Below are positions 1 through 5,146 of a stretch of 5,146 nt of DNA, one piece after another. The DNA comes from Planctomycetales bacterium (GTDB lineage Bacteria > Planctomycetota > Planctomycetia > Pirellulales > Thermoguttaceae). The stretch covers positions 1-5,146 of the forward strand of contig SKJM01000005.1 in the NCBI GenBank assembly GCA_007122045.1, in the 5' to 3' direction. The notes below the pieces were generated by a model. The model was not told where the DNA came from. It searched no databases and was given only the letters and a program-made list of their open reading frames with translations. The translations under genes and the position numbers were made by a program. Positions within the stretch are counted from its first letter, which is position 1; each line of letters starts with the position of its first letter.

Positions 1-1
1 C

Positions 2-1036
2 CGGCGCCCGTACGACCACGCCCGGGACTACACCGGCGAGGCCATCTACCCGACCGTGCAGGCGCTCAAGGACTTCCTGCCAACGTGGTCGGAGGGCAAG
101 CTGCGGATCGCGCTCGACCTGCACAGTCCCTATATTCGCGATGATGACATCTTCTGGGTGCTCAACCCGGACGAGCCGTACCAGGCGAACACGCGCGCGT
201 TTCTGAGCGTGTTGTCGGATGTCCAGCAGGGACCGCTCACCTACTCGCCCGCCAACGACCGCCTCTGGCCGACGAGCTGGGGCGATCGCGAGAAGACGAA
301 CTTCGGATGGACCCGGACGGTGCCCGGCGTGCAGGTGTCCGCGGCGCTCGAAATGCCCTATTCGACGAATGCCGGAATGCAAGTGACGCCGGACAACGCC
401 CGGGCATTCGGTCGGGATATCGCCGCCGCGGTGCGGCAATACCACCGCAGCACCCTAGCCATCGATTTTGGCACCGCCACGGGCGATGGCCAGCCCGGCT
501 ACTCCAGGTTCAATCGCACCAACGGCGAGCGCGGTGAGACCTCGAGTCCGCAGTCGGAGACCTTTGCCACCATCTTCGGTACCGGAGGTACGGTGACCGT
601 CTCGCTCCGCGCCATGGACGGCAATCTTCAGTGGCGCGATCGCGGTGAGGTGACGAACCACCCTCTGGGCGACATGCTGGAAGCCCTGGTGGCGGGGGTG
701 TTCGGCGGCCAGTCGGGAGGCGACCTGCAGATGACCCTCTCGGACCTGGAGGCGGGCTCCTACAAGATCACGACGTACCATCACGATCCCCTCACCATCG
801 AGGGGCGGATCAACATCCACGTGCAGGATGCTCTGGGCTCCCATGCCGACGTGGTAACCGACCTGCTGCAAAGCGCCGGCTACGATAATCCCGACGTGGC
901 CGAGGCAACCTTCCAGTTCGTCGCCAACGGGACAGACGACATCGTGATCACGTTCGACCAAACGGGCTACTCGGAGCATGAATACGGCACCCCGGCGGCC
1001 GTGCTGAGTGGATTCACGCTGAAGCGGGGCCCCTGA
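2..1036 (+). CDS. M14 zinc-carboxypeptidase-like protein with C-terminal beta domain (5' partial)
   Basis: The frame is open from base 2, so the gene begins upstream of the window; the GTG at 56 is only an internal valine codon. Numbering from that valine as residue 1, the visible protein has two parts. Residues before about 130 resemble the second half of a peptidase M14 domain: DHARDY (bases 17-34) fits the family's substrate-binding Asn-Arg region, DLHSP (His at 122-124) fits the third zinc-ligand histidine, and ALEMPYS (Glu at 350-352) fits the general-base glutamate. The HxxE zinc motif would lie off the left end. Residues from about 133 to 326 form a separate beta-rich segment (IDFGTATGDG, LEAGSYKITTYHHD, ending in VLSGFTL), like the accessory beta-sandwich modules on exported planctomycete proteins. 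The expected role is hydrolysis of peptide or cell-wall C-termini outside the cytoplasm; the substrate is unknown. The Asn of the usual Asn-Arg pair appears to be Ala here. No clear terminator follows the TGA. Confidence 0.68.
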   Translation, partial: RRPYDHARDYTGEAIYPTVQALKDFLPTWSEGKLRIALDLHSPYIRDDDIFWVLNPDEPYQANTRAFLSVLSDVQQGPLTYSPANDRLWPTSWGDREKTNFGWTRTVPGVQVSAALEMPYSTNAGMQVTPDNARAFGRDIAAAVRQYHRSTLAIDFGTATGDGQPGYSRFNRTNGERGETSSPQSETFATIFGTGGTVTVSLRAMDGNLQWRDRGEVTNHPLGDMLEALVAGVFGGQSGGDLQMTLSDLEAGSYKITTYHHDPLTIEGRINIHVQDALGSHADVVTDLLQSAGYDNPDVAEATFQFVANGTDDIVITFDQTGYSEHEYGTPAAVLSGFTLKRGP

Positions 1037-1300
1037 GTTAGACAAACCGCCACGGTACCTGACAAGCAGCCGTGCACTTCACTCGATCAATTGGTGACAT
1101 TGAAGCCCTGTGGAAACAGATATTCGAAGCAATGAACCGCTAACATCTGTTACCACAGACAGGATCACAATAACGGTGAATCCGGATAGCCTCTTACATG
1201 GAACGGCGCCATGAACACGGAGCGGCCAACGGCTACAAGAAGTTGGGCCGGCAGCTCGGGCTTGCGATAGAACGTTACTTCCACATTTGCTTCCGCCCGT

Positions 1301-1305
1301 AGGAG
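1301..1305 (+). promoter_or_regulatory. Shine-Dalgarno for the DUF1559 gene
   Basis: AGGAG lies 7 nt before the ATG at 1313, which is ideal spacing. It fixes the start so that the prepilin cleavage site falls at residues 7/8. The TAG formed at 1300-1302 is also the stop of an upstream 34-codon ORF of doubtful reality. Confidence 0.75.
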
Positions 1306-1312
1306 ACCGATA

Positions 1313-2326
1313 ATGCAGCGCTCTCGACACGGTTTTACGCTCGTTGAGTTACTTGTGGTCATTACGATCATCGGCATCCTGATTGCGCTATTGCTGCCGG
1401 CCGTGCAGGCGGCTCGGGAGGCGGCGCGGCGGTTGCAGTGTGCCAACAACCTCAAGCAAATTTCACTGGCCGCACACCAGCACCACGAGCAACACGGGGT
1501 CTTTCCCTCGGGCGGATGGGGATTCCTGTGGGTGGGTGACCCGGACCGCGGCACCGGGCCCGACCAGCCGGGCGCCTGGGGATACACCCTGCTGCCCTTC
1601 CTGGAGCAGACGGCGCTGCACCAGTTGGGCGCCGACGGCGATCCCAAGACGATCACCACCAAGCAGAAGGAAGGCGGTACCCAGTTGGTCCAGACGCCCT
1701 TGTCGGTCTACACCTGCCCCTCGCGCCGACAGCCGGGGGCGTGGCCGGTGCTCGATCGGCACAACTGGCCCAACCAGCACGGAACGCTGGGCGGCCTGAA
1801 GCTGAACGCCCGCACCGACTACGCCGCCTGCGCCGGCGATCCCCCACTGCCCCACGATATGGGCGGCCCCAACTCGCTGGCCATCGGCGACGGGTGGACC
1901 GCCGCCGGCACCTGGCACCAGAATTATTCCTACCCGTACTCCGTCGACCCGGGCGGGATCTCCTTCATCCGCAGCCAAATCGACATCGCCCAGATCCGCG
2001 ACGGCACCAGCAACACCTACCTCATCGGCGAGAAGTATCTCAGCCCGGATCATTACTTTACGGGCGAGTGTGCGGGCGACAACCAGAGCATGTACAGCGG
2101 CTACAACCACGACAATCACCGCTCGGTTCGAGCCAACTACCCGCCCATGCAGGATCGCCGCGGCGCGGCTCTTCCGGAAAACTTCGGCAGCGCCCACGCC
2201 GGCAGTTTCAACATGTCGTTCTGCGACGGTTCGGTGCGTTCGATCAGCTACGCGATCGACTCTGAAACCCACCGCCGGTTGGGCCTGCGCAGCAGCAACC
2301 TGCCGATCGACGCCAGCAAGTTCTGA
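1313..2326 (+). CDS. DUF1559 pseudopilin-like protein (prepilin N-terminus, H-X9-DG C-terminus)
   Basis: This is a complete 337-residue member of the DUF1559 family. The N-terminus [20 protein letters not shown] is a class III signal: prepilin peptidase should cut between Gly7 and Phe8, Glu12 is the conserved +5 glutamate, and residues 8-30 form the hydrophobic helix. Family landmarks follow in order: [21 protein letters not shown] (start near residue 45; 21 residues, of which NNLKQISLA is the core), LLPFLEQ (93-99), YTCPSR (133-138), [16 protein letters not shown] (228-243), and near the end His295, nine residues, then Asp305-Gly306 (the H-X9-DG motif). The length is typical. Such proteins are thought to be pseudopilins of a type II secretion or type IV pilus-like apparatus, anchored in the cytoplasmic membrane with a globular domain outside; the function of most paralogues is not established. 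The esterase gene follows after 44 bp, so co-transcription is likely. Confidence 0.95.
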   Translation: MQRSRHGFTLVELLVVITIIGILIALLLPAVQAAREAARRLQCANNLKQISLAAHQHHEQHGVFPSGGWGFLWVGDPDRGTGPDQPGAWGYTLLPFLEQTALHQLGADGDPKTITTKQKEGGTQLVQTPLSVYTCPSRRQPGAWPVLDRHNWPNQHGTLGGLKLNARTDYAACAGDPPLPHDMGGPNSLAIGDGWTAAGTWHQNYSYPYSVDPGGISFIRSQIDIAQIRDGTSNTYLIGEKYLSPDHYFTGECAGDNQSMYSGYNHDNHRSVRANYPPMQDRRGAALPENFGSAHAGSFNMSFCDGSVRSISYAIDSETHRRLGLRSSNLPIDASKF

Positions 2327-2358
2327 CCTCCCGGAAATGCGTAAACCCTAAACGAACG

Positions 2359-2363
2359 AGGAG
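2359..2363 (+). promoter_or_regulatory. Shine-Dalgarno for the esterase gene
   Basis: AGGAG (within GAGGAGA, 2358-2364) sits 7 nt before the ATG at 2371. It supports this start, which puts a signal peptide at the N-terminus. Confidence 0.75.
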
Positions 2364-2370
2364 AAACCTT

Positions 2371-4422
2371 ATGAACGTGCATTTTCCATCGGCACTGAAG
2401 TCTTGGAGTTACGCGATCGCCGCAATCACGGTCGCCGGTCTGCTATCGTGGGCAGGCGCGCCCTCGCCGGCCGCCGCTGAGGCGGAACGGAACGTGCTCG
2501 GCGGAACCGTGGCCGGCGCGCCCGCCGAGCGGATGATGGCCCGCTACCTGCTCGAACGGGTGAATGAACAATTGACGCACCACCGGGAGCAGATGCTCGA
2601 AAGGACCGATCCCGACGACATCCGCCGCTGGCAGCAGCAGATGCGGGCGTGGTTCGTCGACGCGATTGGCGGGCTGCCCCCGCGCGATACGCCGCTGAAC
2701 GTACAGATCACCGGCACGGTCGAGCGCGACGGCTACCGGGTGGAGAGGGTGCTCTTGCAGTCGCAGCCGGGGGTGCACGTCACCGCCGCCTTCTTCCTGC
2801 CCGACCCGCAGCGCCACGAGCCGCCGTATCCGGCGGTGCTGGTCGCCTGCGGGCACAGCCGCAACGGCAAGGCCCTGGAGGTGTACCAGCGCGGCGCCGC
2901 GCTGATGGCGCTCAGCGGCATCGCCGCGTTCATGTTCGACCCGATCGACCAGGCCGAACGCATCCAGTTGCGCGACGAGCGGGGCCGGCACCGCGTTTGG
3001 GGCACCCAGGCGCACAACGCGCTGGGCGTCGGCGCGATGGTGCTGGGCAACAACACGTCGCAATTCATGATCCACGACGCCCTTCGCTGCCTCGATTACC
3101 TCGAAACCCGCCCCGACATCGACGCCGACCGCCTCGCCATGGCCGGCAACAGCGGCGGCGGCACGCAAACCTCGCTGGTGATGGGCATCGACGACCGCCT
3201 CAAGGCGGCCGCCCCGTCGTGCTACATCACCAGCTTCGAACACTGGCTGGCCCTGCTGGAGCAGCGCGGCGACGTGCCCGGCGACGCCGAGCAGAACGTC
3301 GCCGGCCAACTCGGGGCGGGCCTCGATCACTGGGGCTTCCTCGTTATGCGGGCACCCATGCCCGTGCTCGTGTGCGCGGCGCAGCGCGATTTCTTCCCCA
3401 TCGCCGGTACGCGGCAGTCAGTCGACCTGGCCCGCACCGTCTTCAAGCGCCTCGGCGCGCCCGAACGGATCGACCTGGCCGAGACCGACGCGCCCCACGG
3501 CTGGCAACAGCCGCTCCGCGAGGCCACCGTCGAGTGGATGCTCCGCTGGCTTACCGGCGAAGAACGCACCGTGCGCGAGCCGGACGACCTGCGGGTGCTC
3601 ACCGACGCCGAAATCCGGGTGACGCCCACCGGGCAGGTGCTCGACCTGGAAGGGGCGCGATCGGTGTACGACATTAACAACGACCTGATGGAACGCCTCC
3701 GCCGGCAGCGCGAAGCCGCGTGGCAGGAGCACGAGCCCCGCGAGATGCTCGGCGAGGTCCGCCGCGTGACCGGCATCCGAAAGCTCGCCGATCTGCCCGC
3801 GCCCGAACCGCGGCAAGTGGGCAGCATCGCGCGGGACGGGTACCGGATCGACAAGCTGGTCATCGAGCCCGAGCCGGGCATCGCGTTGCCCGCCCTGGCG
3901 TTCCTGCCCGACGACGGCGCCGAGGAGGTCGTTCTGTGGCTCGACGAGCGAGGCAAGAGCAGCGAGGCGTCGCATGCGGAAATCGAGAAGCGCGTGGCCG
4001 GCGGGCAGGCCGTGCTGGCGGTGGACCTTCGCGGGCTGGGCGAAACGCGCAGCGCGCAGAACCACTGGTACGGCCCCCGCAACGGCCCGTACGGCGCGAA
4101 CGTGGCCGTGGCCTACATGCTCGGCCGCTCGTACGTGGCGATGCGGGCCGAAGACGTGCTGGTGGCGGCCGGGGCGGCGCGGGCGCTTGTGGGCGAGGAG
4201 GCCGCCGTACACCTGGTGGCTCGCGGCGGCCGCGCGGCCGTCCCGGCGCTGCACGCCGCCGCGTTGGAGCGCGCGGTGTTCGGCACGGTCGACCTTGAAG
4301 GCGGCCCCGAGTCGTTCGAACAGATCGTCGCCAACCCACTGGCCGCCGACCAACTCGTCCACACCATCCACGCCGCCCTGACCGTGTACGACCTGCCGGA
4401 GTTACGCGCGGCGGTCCGGTGA
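2371..4422 (+). CDS. Exported tandem alpha/beta hydrolase, acetyl-xylan-esterase-like
   Basis: The protein has 683 residues. Residues 1-36 look like a Sec signal peptide: Lys10, a hydrophobic stretch at about 14-29, then PSPAAA before Glu37. Two homologous alpha/beta hydrolase lobes follow. Lobe 1 (about 117-395) has the strand/turn VLVACGHSRNGK (157-167), the nucleophile elbow G-N-S-G-G with Ser261, a probable acid Asp340 in CAAQRDFF, and a probable catalytic His376 in DAPHGW. Lobe 2 (about 486-683) repeats the same opening: RDGYRVERVLLQSQPGV in lobe 1 against RDGYRIDKLVIEPEPGI in lobe 2. Its elbow position, however, reads VARGGRAAV, with Gly619 in place of Ser, so it is probably non-catalytic. 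Two-lobe proteins of this kind are common in Planctomycetes and are usually annotated acetylxylan esterase or dienelactone-hydrolase-like, implying removal of ester groups from plant or algal polysaccharide; the substrate cannot be read from the sequence. The C-terminus, YDLPELRAAVR, may be shorter than in relatives. The stop overlaps the GTG of the next frame. Confidence 0.85.
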   Translation: MNVHFPSALKSWSYAIAAITVAGLLSWAGAPSPAAAEAERNVLGGTVAGAPAERMMARYLLERVNEQLTHHREQMLERTDPDDIRRWQQQMRAWFVDAIGGLPPRDTPLNVQITGTVERDGYRVERVLLQSQPGVHVTAAFFLPDPQRHEPPYPAVLVACGHSRNGKALEVYQRGAALMALSGIAAFMFDPIDQAERIQLRDERGRHRVWGTQAHNALGVGAMVLGNNTSQFMIHDALRCLDYLETRPDIDADRLAMAGNSGGGTQTSLVMGIDDRLKAAAPSCYITSFEHWLALLEQRGDVPGDAEQNVAGQLGAGLDHWGFLVMRAPMPVLVCAAQRDFFPIAGTRQSVDLARTVFKRLGAPERIDLAETDAPHGWQQPLREATVEWMLRWLTGEERTVREPDDLRVLTDAEIRVTPTGQVLDLEGARSVYDINNDLMERLRRQREAAWQEHEPREMLGEVRRVTGIRKLADLPAPEPRQVGSIARDGYRIDKLVIEPEPGIALPALAFLPDDGAEEVVLWLDERGKSSEASHAEIEKRVAGGQAVLAVDLRGLGETRSAQNHWYGPRNGPYGANVAVAYMLGRSYVAMRAEDVLVAAGAARALVGEEAAVHLVARGGRAAVPALHAAALERAVFGTVDLEGGPESFEQIVANPLAADQLVHTIHAALTVYDLPELRAAVR

Positions 4423-4709
4423 GAGCGGCCGGGAACCGTCGCCGCTGCGGCTACACCGGAACGCCCGATCGGCAAATGCGCTGCATCAACTCGCACAACT
4501 CGCGCGGCATGCAGACGGCCCGCAGCAGGCACCCCGGCGGCGTGCACGTCGTTATGGGCGATGGGTCGGTCCAGTTCATCAACGATACGGGGAAGAAAAG
4601 CGGACGGAAGTCTTTTTCTGGTTGGCGGCTGGTGGTGGCTTGCGGTGAAATAGGACCATGCCTCGCCGTGCCCGTTCTATCGAAGGCGGTCTGGTTTACC
4701 ATATCCTGA
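4419..4709 (+). pseudogene. C-terminal fragment of a second DUF1559 gene
   Basis: A 96-codon frame opens with GTG at 4419, overlapping the esterase stop, with no ribosome site. Only its middle is meaningful. Codons 13-57 (4455-4589) read like the last part of a DUF1559 protein: TPDRQMRCINSHNSRGMQTA, then His38 (4530), nine residues, and Asp48-Gly49 (the H-X9-DG motif), then SVQFINDT. The prepilin N-terminus and the body of the domain are absent, and so is the usual ending after this motif. From codon 58 the frame enters the hairpin repeat at 4595 and then the upstream part of the transposase gene, giving unrelated residues. I read it as a gene remnant cut on the left by an earlier rearrangement and on the right by the REP/RAYT unit. 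A gene caller would probably report it as a small H-X9-DG protein. Confidence 0.7.
4594..4619 (+). repeat. REP-like imperfect hairpin, left copy
   Basis: The outer stem AGAAAA (4594-4599) pairs with TTTTCT (4614-4619). The inner stem GAC (4603-4605) pairs with GTC (4610-4612) and closes on the loop GGAA (4606-4609), a GNRA-type tetraloop if transcribed. Between the two stems are unpaired GCG (4600-4602) on one side and T (4613) on the other. An inverted copy lies at 5051-5073; over the 23 aligned positions (4595-4617) 20 agree. An imperfect palindrome with an asymmetric bulge, next to a RAYT gene, is what REP sequences look like. Confidence 0.7.
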
Positions 4710-5073
4710 ACCGCTCCAATGCGCGGATGACCTTGTTCGAGAAGGACGAGGATTACGCCGCCTTTGATCGCGTGTTGGAGGAGGCGCACGAGCGGGAGCC
4801 CTTGCGGGTGCTTGCCTACTGTGTGCTCTCGAACCACTGGCATAGGGTCGTTTGGCCCAAACGCGGAGCCCACAAGCAAGTTTCCGAGTTCTTACGTTGG
4901 CTCACGCGAGAGCTGGATGCGTTGCGTCGGTGCGTCCGTCGGGGGCAGCCGTATGGGACAGCGGCATGGTGCCAACAGACCATTGAGCGGCTGGGCCTTG
5001 GTTGGACCATACGTCCCCGCGGCCGTCCCCGGAAACAGACCCAAGGACCTAAAACGACTCCCGTCCCCTTTTC
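4595..5073 (+). mobile_element. Degenerate REP/RAYT unit (hairpin - transposase - inverted hairpin)
   Basis: This 479-bp unit is bounded by the two inverted hairpins and contains the RAYT reading frame with about 40 bp of leader. In known RAYT loci the transposase gene is flanked by REP palindromes that it recognises as single-stranded hairpins. On the left, DUF1559 homology stops at 4589, five bases before the hairpin. On the right, no DUF1559 ending resumes after 5073 in any of the three + frames, and I found no target-site duplication. The host gene was therefore not simply split by a clean insertion; the right flank has been rearranged, or the insertion went into sequence already decayed. 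With a transposase that appears internally deleted, the unit is probably a fossil or a non-autonomous copy. Confidence 0.6.
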
Positions 5074-5146
5074 CTGCCCTGACGTGTGCGAGACGGCGCT
5101 CCAGCGCGATTCTCTGGACGCACACGACGCAATCTGTGCCGTCCAC
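4658..5146 (+). pseudogene. REP-associated tyrosine transposase (RAYT), internally deleted, 3' partial
   Basis: The ATG at 4658 opens a frame with no stop to the window end (163 codons). The N-terminus MPRRARSIEGGLVYHILNRS, then LFEKDEDYAAFDRVLEEA and LAYCVLSNHWHRVVWP, is unmistakably the RAYT branch of Y1 (HUH) transposases; His60-Trp61-His62 is the metal-binding HUH motif. From family memory, FLRWLT should be followed by roughly 100 residues containing a histidine- and aromatic-rich segment, GHVYQGRFKSFP and the catalytic tyrosine in YVERNxLRA. Here FLRWLT (residues 78-83) runs straight into RELDALRRCVRRGQPYG, which normally belongs near the C-terminus, followed by the usual tail RLGLGWTIRPRGRPRK (111-126). 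The junction is in frame at about 4904-4910. The catalytic tyrosine is therefore absent. After residue 126 the frame runs through the right-hand hairpin without a stop, which is also suspicious. AGGA at 4652-4655 is too close to the ATG to be a good ribosome site. It could be a protein-coding remnant with DNA-binding ability only. Confidence 0.8.
5051..5073 (-). repeat. REP-like imperfect hairpin, right (inverted) copy
   Basis: Read on the minus strand from 5073, the order is G, then AAAA (5072-5069), bulge GGG, stem GAC (5065-5063), loop GGGA (also GNRA-type), stem GTC (5058-5056), a single G, and TTTT (5054-5051). Compared with the left copy, 20 of 23 bases agree. The three differences are in the bulge (C/G), the loop (A/G) and the unpaired junction base (T/G). 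On the + strand it is translated as KTTPVPF within the open RAYT frame. Confidence 0.7.

Noticed and set aside
1091..1126. Sigma70-like promoter (TTGAAG at 1100-1105 with TATTCG at 1121-1126)
   Set aside because: The spacing is 15 nt and both boxes are poor; the match is no better than chance in this AT-richer stretch.
1072..1143. Short frame reading VHFTRSIGDIEALWKQIFEAMNR before a TAA
   Set aside because: It looks protein-like but is only 23 codons, has an in-frame stop just upstream at 1060-1062, no ribosome site and no recognisable family.
455..2272. Minus-strand ORFs opposite the peptidase and DUF1559 genes (455-1045, 1165-1662, 1463-2272)
   Set aside because: These are antisense shadows of well-supported + strand genes, with no motifs and no plausible start context.
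2443..4371. Long minus-strand ORFs opposite the esterase (2443-3330, 3418-4371) and an alternative + frame at 2649-3677
   Set aside because: They are shadows produced by high-GC third positions of the real gene. Their translations are rich in Arg, Ala, His and Gly with no recognisable motif, and the + frame at 2371 has clear domains and a ribosome site.
4408..4445. GCGGCG (4408-4413) pairing with CGCCGC (4440-4445) after the esterase as a terminator
   Set aside because: The arms are only 6 bp with a 26-nt loop in GC-rich sequence, and no T run follows.
4594..4619. Left hairpin as an intrinsic terminator, because it ends in a T run
   Set aside because: The T run is part of the stem, the GC-rich core is only 3 bp, and an inverted copy lies beyond the transposase. 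A mobile-element repeat explains it better, though some effect on transcription is possible.
4580..5090. Target-site duplication flanking the REP/RAYT unit
   Set aside because: The bases just outside 4595 and 5073 share no direct repeat; RAYT-type movement is not expected to leave one.
4892..5146. Minus-strand ORF running in from the right end
   Set aside because: It opposes the RAYT frame and crosses the hairpin, and its residues match nothing I recognise. A gene entering from the right cannot be excluded but is not supported.

Overview
The window looks like a planctomycete chromosome or metagenomic contig. The reasons are high GC, a DUF1559 protein with an N-terminal prepilin (type IV pilin-like) segment and a C-terminal H-X9-DG motif (a family hugely expanded in Planctomycetes), a secreted two-lobe esterase of the acetyl-xylan-esterase type, and a REP-associated tyrosine transposase (RAYT) of the PRRxR...GGLVYHxLNR type. 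The species cannot be named from this sequence.

Layout, all on the + strand. Positions 2-1036 are the 3' part of an M14 zinc-carboxypeptidase-like gene fused to a C-terminal beta-rich domain; its 5' end lies outside the window. Positions 1037-1312 are an AT-richer gap with small inverted repeats and one doubtful 34-codon ORF. Positions 1313-2326 are a complete DUF1559 pseudopilin-like gene with a good Shine-Dalgarno. After 44 bp, 2371-4422 encodes an exported tandem alpha/beta hydrolase: lobe 1 has a complete-looking Ser-Asp-His set, while lobe 2 has lost the nucleophile and ends early. These two genes are probably co-transcribed. Just downstream is a scrap of a second DUF1559 gene (homology 4455-4589), which stops 5 nt before a mobile element.

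The right end (4595-5073) is the most notable part. It is a 479-bp unit made of an imperfect hairpin repeat, a RAYT reading frame and an inverted copy of the same hairpin. The two hairpins match at 20 of 23 positions by hand alignment, and all three differences fall in loop, bulge or junction positions while both stem helices are unchanged. This is the architecture of a REP/RAYT locus, in which the HUH transposase gene is bracketed by the palindromes it acts on. The RAYT keeps its HUH motif and its C-terminal end but lacks the middle of the protein, where the catalytic tyrosine should be. The copy is therefore probably dead as a transposase, and could at most be moved by an intact relative elsewhere.

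How the genes work together: the peptidase, pseudopilin and esterase are all cell-surface or exported types, consistent with polymer degradation and envelope functions, but the sequence shows no direct pathway link. No tRNA, rRNA, CRISPR array or convincing intrinsic terminator was seen. All homology statements come from recalled family features, not from a search.
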